From positions 62,001 through 126,000 of the forward strand of contig NZ_JAECRZ010000006.1 in the NCBI RefSeq assembly GCF_016019955.1: a stretch of DNA of 64,000 nucleotides. The letters run 5' to 3'. How positions within the stretch are numbered: position 1 is the first letter of the stretch; every line of letters begins with the position of its first letter. Shown here piece by piece: positions 58,832 through 64,000 of the stretch. Both the position numbers and the translations under genes were made by a program. Source of the stretch: Thiosulfatihalobacter marinus (GTDB lineage Bacteria; Pseudomonadota; Alphaproteobacteria; Rhodobacterales; Rhodobacteraceae). The notes beneath the pieces are model-generated. The model worked only from the letters and a program-made list of their open reading frames with translations. It had not been told where the DNA came from and made no database searches.

Positions 58832-59653
58832 TTAATCCTTGGGCAGCTTGATTTCCGACGCGCCCAGCGCATCCGCCAGGCGCGTGACAGCAGATCCGGG
58901 GCGCAAAGGTTGCGGCTGGCTGCTGTCGGGCGCCCAGCCCGTCAGATGTATCATTTCAAAAGTCGCGGGTATTCTGCCGTCGGTCATGAATTCACTTACG
59001 TAGATTTCGGCGGCGCGGATCATCACCGCGCGGCGCGTCGGGTGTTTGACACGCCCGGTCAGGGCGTTGCCTTCACCCATGGCGCGCAGGTCATGCATCA
59101 GATTCCAGGGTGTTTCATAGGTAGCCGTCAAAGGCATCGCATCGGCCACCGGCAAGGCCAGCCCGGCGCGCTGCATCAGGCCACCCATATCCCGGATCTC
59201 GGCCATGGGGGCAACGCGCGGCGAAAGCCCGCCAGTGATCTCGACCTCGGCCTGTCCCAATGCGCTGCGCAATTCGTGCAGGGTGCGGCCCCCAAAAGCA
59301 ACCGCCAGGAAAAGCCCGTCGGGCTTCAGCGCGCGTCGGCACTGAATGATCTGCCCTACCGGATCGTTGGCCCAGTGCAGCGACATGGCGTGAATCACCA
59401 GATCATGCGCGCCGGGGGTCAGGCCCAGCACCTCGTCATCCGGCACAATGCGGGCATTTGGCACGCAGCGCGCCCAGATATCGGCAAAACCTGTCACGAT
59501 GGCGGGCGCTGTAAACGCCTTGTTAACCATGCTCAGGCGATCCTGCACATCCGCGATGGCCGTGTCGTGCAGGAACATGCCCGTTTCCCGATTCGCGCGG
59601 GCGCGGTTTCGGTGCAAGGCGGCCTGGTCGGTGATCTGGGGGGCATTCTGCAT
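58832..59653 (-). CDS. BioC/NDUFAF5-like methyltransferase-domain protein
   Basis: The 273-aa protein starts MQNAPQITDQAALHRNRARA. It has HDTAIADVQDRLSMVNKAF, a weak SAM-fold pattern, and DLVIHAMSLHWANDPVGQI with CRRALKPDGLFLAVAFGG. This is the pattern of the alphaproteobacterial relatives of NDUFAF5 and BioC. The SAM glycine motif is poor, so it may not be a methyltransferase; NDUFAF5 itself hydroxylates an arginine. It is divergent from comF with only 18 bp between starts. Confidence 0.78.
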   Translation of the reverse strand: MQNAPQITDQAALHRNRARANRETGMFLHDTAIADVQDRLSMVNKAFTAPAIVTGFADIWARCVPNARIVPDDEVLGLTPGAHDLVIHAMSLHWANDPVGQIIQCRRALKPDGLFLAVAFGGRTLHELRSALGQAEVEITGGLSPRVAPMAEIRDMGGLMQRAGLALPVADAMPLTATYETPWNLMHDLRAMGEGNALTGRVKHPTRRAVMIRAAEIYVSEFMTDGRIPATFEMIHLTGWAPDSSQPQPLRPGSAVTRLADALGASEIKLPKD

Positions 59654-59671
59654 GGCGCGGACAATAGTGCG

Positions 59672-60400
59672 ATGATTTCCAAGATTCAAACTGCGTTGAA
59701 GGTTGTTTATCCACCGCGTTGCGTAAATTGCGGCGACATGGTGGACAGCGATTTCGGGCTGTGCGGGAAATGCTGGGTCGACACGCCGTTCATCGGTGGC
59801 CTGGTGTGCGACGCCTGCGGCACGCCCCTGCCTGGGTCGGGGGACGGGCACAGGGATTTATGCGACGATTGCCTCGCGCATCCCCGCGCCTGGCAAAGCG
59901 GCCGCGCAGCGGTGATATATGAAGGTGTTGCGCGCAAGCTGGTGCTGGCGCTGAAACATGGCGACCGGCATGATATCGCCCGGCCCGCTGCCAAGTGGAT
60001 GGCCGCCGCCGCCCGCCCGATCCTGGTGGACACCATGATCATTGCCCCGGTGCCGCTGCATTGGCGCCGCATGGTCGCGCGGCGCTTCAACCAGGCCGCC
60101 GTGCTGGCGCGCGCGCTGAGCGAGGAACTGGGCCTGCCCTGGTGCCCCGATCTGTTGCAACGTCACCGCCATACCGCCAGCACTCAGGGTCTGGGGCAGG
60201 TCCAGCGCCACGAATCGCTTTGTGGGGCGATTCGCGCGCATCCCCGGCGCCTGCACCGAATTGCGGGCCGCCCGGTCTTGTTGATTGATGATGTCATGAC
60301 CACCGGCGCCACATTTTCCGCCGCCACGGCCGCCTGCCGGGCGGCGCGGGCCGCCGAAGTTCATGTGCTGGCACTGGCGCGCGTTGCAAATGATGCCTAA
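59672..60400 (+). CDS. ComF family phosphoribosyltransferase-like protein
   Basis: The 242-aa protein has an N-terminal zinc-ribbon-like region (CVNCG, CGKCW, CDACG, CDDC). A C-terminal PRTase domain follows with VLLIDDVMTTGATFSAAT. ComF proteins act in DNA uptake in naturally competent bacteria; in others the role is unknown. The start at 59672 is only 18 bp from the divergent gene, so a later start is possible. It is followed by grxC after 36 bp. Confidence 0.88.
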   Translation: MISKIQTALKVVYPPRCVNCGDMVDSDFGLCGKCWVDTPFIGGLVCDACGTPLPGSGDGHRDLCDDCLAHPRAWQSGRAAVIYEGVARKLVLALKHGDRHDIARPAAKWMAAAARPILVDTMIIAPVPLHWRRMVARRFNQAAVLARALSEELGLPWCPDLLQRHRHTASTQGLGQVQRHESLCGAIRAHPRRLHRIAGRPVLLIDDVMTTGATFSAATAACRAARAAEVHVLALARVANDA

Positions 60401-60436
60401 ATCCCTCACAACCGCGCAAAGTCAGGGGAGACACGG

Positions 60437-60694
60437 ATGCAGCCTGTCGAAATCTACACCAGCCCGCTTTGCGGGTTTTGCCATGCGGCCAAGCGGCTTC
60501 TGACACAGAAAGGTATCGCGTTTTCCGAGATCGATGTGTTCCAGAACCCCAGCCGCAAGCCCGAGATGATTCAACGCGCCAATGGCGGGCGCACGGTGCC
60601 GCAGATCTTTGTCGGGGAGACCCATGTCGGCGGCTGTGACGACCTTTTTGCACTGGAGCGCGCCGGCAAGCTGGACGCGCTTTTGGCACGCTGA
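60437..60694 (+). CDS. grxC: glutaredoxin 3
   Basis: The 85-aa protein has the CGFC active site in SPLCGFCHAAKRLL and the GSH-binding segments TVPQIFVGETHVGGCDD. It reduces disulfides with glutathione. Its stop and the next start share a base (TGATG), so it is co-translated with the nitrilase gene. Confidence 0.94.
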   Translation: MQPVEIYTSPLCGFCHAAKRLLTQKGIAFSEIDVFQNPSRKPEMIQRANGGRTVPQIFVGETHVGGCDDLFALERAGKLDALLAR

Positions 60695-61533
60695 TGTCCG
60701 TGCGCGCCGCCCTGTTGCAGATGACATCGTCGGATGATCCGGCGGACAACTTGCGTACCGTGTCGGACATGTTGCGCGACGCCCGAGCCAACGGCGCCCG
60801 TTTTGCGCTGACGCCCGAAGTGACAAATTGCGTTTCGACCAGCCGCAGCCACCAGAACGCCGTGCTGCATTTCGAGACGGACGACCCGACGCTGGCCGGC
60901 CTGCGCGCGCTGTGCGCGGAACTGGGCATCTGGCTGTTGATCGGAAGCCTTGGGCTGAAGACGGGCGATGCGGATGGACGATTTGCCAACCGATCCTTTC
61001 TGATCGACGACACCGGGGCAATCGTGGCCCGGTATGACAAGATTCACATGTTCGATGTCGGTGTGACGCCGGAAGAGACCTATCGCGAATCCGACGGGTT
61101 CCGCCCCGGCACGCAAGCGGTTGTCGCGGATACGCCGTTTGGCAAGGTCGGGATGACGGTGTGCTATGACGTGCGCTTTGCGCATCTGCACCGCGCGCTG
61201 GCCAAGGCAGGTGCGCGGATCCTGACGGTTCCGGCGGCGTTTTCACATGTGACCGGCGCGGCCCATTGGGAAGTTTTGCTGCGCGCGCGGGCGATCGAAA
61301 CCGGATGTTTCGTCCTGGCCCCCGCGCAAACCGGGCAGCATGAGGCCTCGCGCGGGCAATCACGCCGCACACACGGCCATTCTCTGGCCGTCGCGCCGTG
61401 GGGCGAAGTGTTGCTGGACGCGGGAACAGCGCCGGGGGTTGCATATGTTGATCTTGACCTCGATTTGGTGGACAAGGCCCGCAGAAAGGTTCCCGCACTG
61501 ACGCATGACCGGGAATTCACGGCCCCTGGATGA
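60694..61533 (+). CDS. Nit1-like carbon-nitrogen hydrolase
   Basis: The 279-aa protein has the nitrilase catalytic triad: E42 in LTPEVTN, K116 in YDKIHMFDV and C157 in VCYDVRF. Its sequence is closest to Nit1/NitFhit-type proteins, which hydrolyse deaminated glutathione. The adjacent glutaredoxin gene supports a link to glutathione metabolism. It overlaps the MarR gene by 4 bp. Confidence 0.9.
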   Translation: MSVRAALLQMTSSDDPADNLRTVSDMLRDARANGARFALTPEVTNCVSTSRSHQNAVLHFETDDPTLAGLRALCAELGIWLLIGSLGLKTGDADGRFANRSFLIDDTGAIVARYDKIHMFDVGVTPEETYRESDGFRPGTQAVVADTPFGKVGMTVCYDVRFAHLHRALAKAGARILTVPAAFSHVTGAAHWEVLLRARAIETGCFVLAPAQTGQHEASRGQSRRTHGHSLAVAPWGEVLLDAGTAPGVAYVDLDLDLVDKARRKVPALTHDREFTAPG

Positions 61534-61970
61534 GCGACAAGAACGGCCTGGCCATTACCCTGTTCGGCGAGATCCTGATGGCGGATCAACTCGCCCGGTC
61601 GCGCCTGTCCAAGGCGCTGCCCAAGGGGATGGAACTCTCGCATTTCTCTGTTCTGAACCATCTGGACCGCGCCAATAGCGAACGCAGCCCGGCGCAGCTT
61701 GCCAAGACGTTCCACGTCACCCGAGGCGCGATGACCAACACGCTGGGCAAACTTGAGCTGGCCGGGTACGTGCATATTCGCCCCGATTGGGACGACGCGC
61801 GGCGCAAGATGGTGGCGATCAGCCCGGCAGGACGGCGCGCACGGGACGCGGCGCTGGCCGGTATCGCGCCGATGATCGGGGAAATCGTTGACCGGCTGGG
61901 CGAAGAGCGGGTGCGGGCGGCGCTTCCGATTCTGCGCGAATTGCGGCTGCGGCTGGACGAGGACAGCTGA
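61530..61970 (+). CDS. MarR family transcriptional regulator
   Basis: The 146-aa protein has the winged-helix MarR layout, with recognition helix FHVTRGAMTNTLGKLELAGYV and wing RPDWDDARRKMVAISPAGRRA. It is the last gene of the grxC-nitrilase operon. The ligand and targets are unknown. Four bases separate it from the convergent ubiG stop. Confidence 0.9.
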   Translation: MSDKNGLAITLFGEILMADQLARSRLSKALPKGMELSHFSVLNHLDRANSERSPAQLAKTFHVTRGAMTNTLGKLELAGYVHIRPDWDDARRKMVAISPAGRRARDAALAGIAPMIGEIVDRLGEERVRAALPILRELRLRLDEDS

Positions 61971-61974
61971 GCCG

Positions 61975-62721
61975 TCAGGCCGGTTTCAGGCTGCTTGTCA
62001 CGTAGTTCACGCTGAGGTCGCGGGGCGAGATCGACCAGCTCCAGCTGACCGGATTGAACACAAACCCCTTGCGATCCACCGGCGTGACCCCGGATTGTTC
62101 GAGCAAGGCAAACAGCTCGTCCGGCGTGATGAACTTGTGCCATTCATGCGTGCCCCTTGGCAGCCAGCGCATCACGAACTCGGCACCGACAATGGCGACG
62201 GCAAAGCTTTTGGGGTTGCGGTTGATTGTCGAGCAAAGATGTAACCCGCCCGGTTTCAGCAATTGCTGACAGGCGGTGAGATATGACAGCGGATCGGCGA
62301 CATGTTCGACGACCTCCATGTTCAGCACGATGTCGAACTGTTCGCCCGCCTCCGCCAGCGCCTCGGCTGTGGTGTGGCGATAATCGATGTTCAGACCGGA
62401 TTGCTCGGCATGAACCTGTGCCACCGGAATATTACGTTCAGCGGCATCCGCGCCAACAACGGTGGCCCCAAGCCGCGCCATGGGCTCTGACAGAAGGCCG
62501 CCGCCACAACCGATATCCAGCAGCCGCAGCCCGGTGAACGGCATGGGTTGGCCAAGGTCGCGATTGAACTCGGCCGCAATCTGGGACGTAATGTAATCAA
62601 GACGGCACGGATTCAGCATGTGCAGCGGCTTGAACTTGCCCTTTGGATCCCACCATTCGGCAGCCATGGCTTCGAACTTGGCAACTTCGGCGGGATCAAC
62701 TGTGGTCTGAGAGGCTTGCAT
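61975..62721 (-). CDS. ubiG: ubiquinone biosynthesis O-methyltransferase
   Basis: The 248-aa protein (ATG 62721) has the UbiG-typical [29 protein letters not shown] start and the SAM motif [25 protein letters not shown]. It ends [19 protein letters not shown]. It carries out the two O-methylations of ubiquinone synthesis. Confidence 0.96.
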   Translation of the reverse strand: MQASQTTVDPAEVAKFEAMAAEWWDPKGKFKPLHMLNPCRLDYITSQIAAEFNRDLGQPMPFTGLRLLDIGCGGGLLSEPMARLGATVVGADAAERNIPVAQVHAEQSGLNIDYRHTTAEALAEAGEQFDIVLNMEVVEHVADPLSYLTACQQLLKPGGLHLCSTINRNPKSFAVAIVGAEFVMRWLPRGTHEWHKFITPDELFALLEQSGVTPVDRKGFVFNPVSWSWSISPRDLSVNYVTSSLKPA

Positions 62722-62771
62722 TTTCACTCATCCGTGGTCATTTGGGCTGTCCCAACCAATATAGGAAGGAC

Positions 62772-63743
62772 ATGGACAGAAACTCGGGCCAAAAGCGCGC
62801 AGTGCACTACCTTTATCCTCCGGTCGAGCCCTTTGACCAGAGGCAGATGGACGTGGGCGATGGCCATATTGTCTATTACGAACAATCCGGCAATCCGGAT
62901 GGTTTACCGGTGATTGTCGTGCATGGCGGCCCCGGCGGCGGCTGTAGCCCGGCCATGCGGCGCTACTTTGATCCCAAGGTTTATCGAATCATCCTGTTCG
63001 ACCAGCGCGGCTGTGGCCGGTCGCGCCCCCATGCCAGTGTCACCGCCAATACAACCTGGCATCTGGTGGCCGACATGGAGCGCATTCGCGCGGCGCTTGG
63101 GATCGATACATGGATCGTGTTCGGTGGCAGCTGGGGCGCGACGCTGTCGTTGCTGTACGCCCAGGCACACCCCGAATCAACCGTTTGCCTGATCCTGCGC
63201 GGCGTCTTCCTGATGCGGCAAAGCGAACTGGACTGGTTCTATGGCGGCGGGGCGGGCCATTTCTGGCCAGAGCCGTGGAAACGCTTTGTCGGGCTGATCC
63301 CCGAAGAGGAACGCGGCGACCTGATCGAAGCCTATCACCGCCGCCTGTTTTGCGGCGACCGCGCCACCGAGGTGAAATTCGCGCGATCCTGGGCCAGTTG
63401 GGAAAACGCGCTGGCATCAGTGTACTCGACCGGGTCAGGCGGCGAGCCGCCCGCGGATTATGCCCATGCCTTTTCGCGGCTGGAAAACCACTATTTCCGC
63501 AACAAGGGGTTTCTGGAAACGGACGGGCAGATCCTGGCCAATATGGACCGAATCCAGCACATACCCGGATATATCGTGCAGGGCCGGTATGACATGATCT
63601 GCCCGCCGCGCTCGGCCTTTGAACTGGCCGAACGGTGGGAGCGCGCGACGTTGCGCATCATCCGCAATGCGGGCCACGCGCTAAGCGAGCCGGGGATAAG
63701 CGCCGAGCTGGTCCGAATCATGGACGAATTGGCGCGACGCTAG
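62772..63743 (+). CDS. pip: proline iminopeptidase
   Basis: The 323-aa alpha/beta hydrolase starts at ATG 62772 after AGGAAGG. It has HGGPGGGCS (oxyanion region), the nucleophile S120 in GGSWGAT, D in GRYDMICPP and H in NAGHALS. This full set marks the S33 proline iminopeptidase family, which removes N-terminal proline from peptides. Divergent from ubiG. Confidence 0.94.
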   Translation: MDRNSGQKRAVHYLYPPVEPFDQRQMDVGDGHIVYYEQSGNPDGLPVIVVHGGPGGGCSPAMRRYFDPKVYRIILFDQRGCGRSRPHASVTANTTWHLVADMERIRAALGIDTWIVFGGSWGATLSLLYAQAHPESTVCLILRGVFLMRQSELDWFYGGGAGHFWPEPWKRFVGLIPEEERGDLIEAYHRRLFCGDRATEVKFARSWASWENALASVYSTGSGGEPPADYAHAFSRLENHYFRNKGFLETDGQILANMDRIQHIPGYIVQGRYDMICPPRSAFELAERWERATLRIIRNAGHALSEPGISAELVRIMDELARR

Positions 63744-63812
63744 GAAAACGACTGGACAAGCGCGCGACAAGCGCGTCTGAATTGGGTCCGGAATTGGAAA
63801 TGGAGCATCCAA

Positions 63813-64000
63813 ATGGCGCGCATAAGCCGACGTAGCCTTCTGACCAGCGGTGCCGCCGCCGGTGTGCTGGCGGCCTCGGGCATGGCGCTGACGGCTGCGC
63901 CGCGTCAGGGCGGGATATTGCGTGCCGCCGTGGGTGGCGCCTTTACCGATGACTCGTGGGATAGCCGTGGACATTCCGGGCTGTTCATGATGGTGGCGGC
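63813..64000 (+). CDS. Tat-exported solute-binding protein, 5' part only
   Basis: The frame is open from ATG 63813 to the window edge. It encodes a Tat signal (MARISRRSLLTSGAAAGVL) followed by QGGILRAAVGGAFTDDSWDSR. That start is typical of family 5 peptide/nickel-type ABC-transporter binding proteins in Rhodobacteraceae. The rest of the gene and any transporter partners lie outside the window. Confidence 0.72.
   Translation, partial: MARISRRSLLTSGAAAGVLAASGMALTAAPRQGGILRAAVGGAFTDDSWDSRGHSGLFMMVA

Noticed and set aside
1-64000. tRNA, rRNA, CRISPR arrays, prophage or complete insertion sequences
   Set aside because: None could be supported: no cloverleaf with CCA-end signals, no regularly spaced repeats with spacers, no transposase or phage genes were seen.

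Overview
This window reads as one contiguous piece of a marine Rhodobacteraceae (Roseobacter-group) alphaproteobacterial chromosome. The evidence is high GC, dense gene packing with many ATGA/GTGA start-stop overlaps, a NavAb/NaChBac-type sodium channel with the TLESWSM filter, a GlxA/CdhR-type regulator beside a CaiD-type hydratase, a LivHMGF transporter linked to acyl-CoA genes, and a short intergenic repeat family placed just after stop codons. No rRNA, tRNA, CRISPR array, prophage or intact insertion sequence was found. Everything here is inferred from sequence alone.

Layout. 1-7.3 kb: a truncated epimerase-like SDR, then an acyl-CoA dehydrogenase / ADP-forming acyl-CoA ligase / CaiD-like hydratase operon divergent from a GlxA-family regulator (a candidate carnitine or betaine-type CoA pathway), then a class II aldolase and a VOC protein. 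7.4-13 kb: adenine deaminase plus AMP nucleosidase, an HU protein, a Crp/Fnr regulator with a perfect FNR-type box upstream, a VOC protein and a two-helix K+ channel. 13-18.9 kb: an AI-2E-family permease with a HlyD / FUSC-like efflux pair, a DMT exporter, a small secreted protein, a sulfotransferase-like protein and an SCP2 protein. 19-25 kb: argG, a divergent Hpt / response-regulator-phosphatase pair, Nudix enzymes, Hsp33 and the CCA enzyme. 25-28 kb: a GT14 glycosyltransferase divergent from a carbohydrate-type sulfotransferase.

28-37.7 kb: a TetR-controlled acyl uptake and activation island made of two unlike acyl-CoA dehydrogenases, LivHMGF, an AMP-forming acyl-CoA ligase and a periplasmic binding protein, with an operator and promoter overlapping in the divergent region. 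37.7-47 kb: an FMN reductase, an OmpA lipoprotein, an Ada-like methyltransferase without the N-terminal Ada domain, the sodium channel, nth, a PfkB kinase, a MaoC-type hydratase, and an MnmC-like function split into two divergent genes. 47-52 kb: lytic transglycosylase, dapA with a large palindrome inserted across its stop codon, a reductive-dehalogenase/QueG-like corrinoid-type Fe-S protein, and a methyltransferase. 52-64 kb: an ABC exporter, an RlmD-like RNA methyltransferase, an envelope cluster (two L,D-transpeptidases, a CAP lipoprotein, a small membrane protein), ferrochelatase, ComF, glutaredoxin, nitrilase, MarR, UbiG, proline iminopeptidase, and the start of a Tat-exported solute-binding protein.

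The observations most worth following are the corrinoid Fe-S protein at 50.1-51.1 kb, the TetR / two-dehydrogenase / Liv / ligase island, the GT14-sulfotransferase pair, the Hpt-phosphatase module, the 11-bp phased repeats shared by two transporter promoters, and the dapA palindrome.
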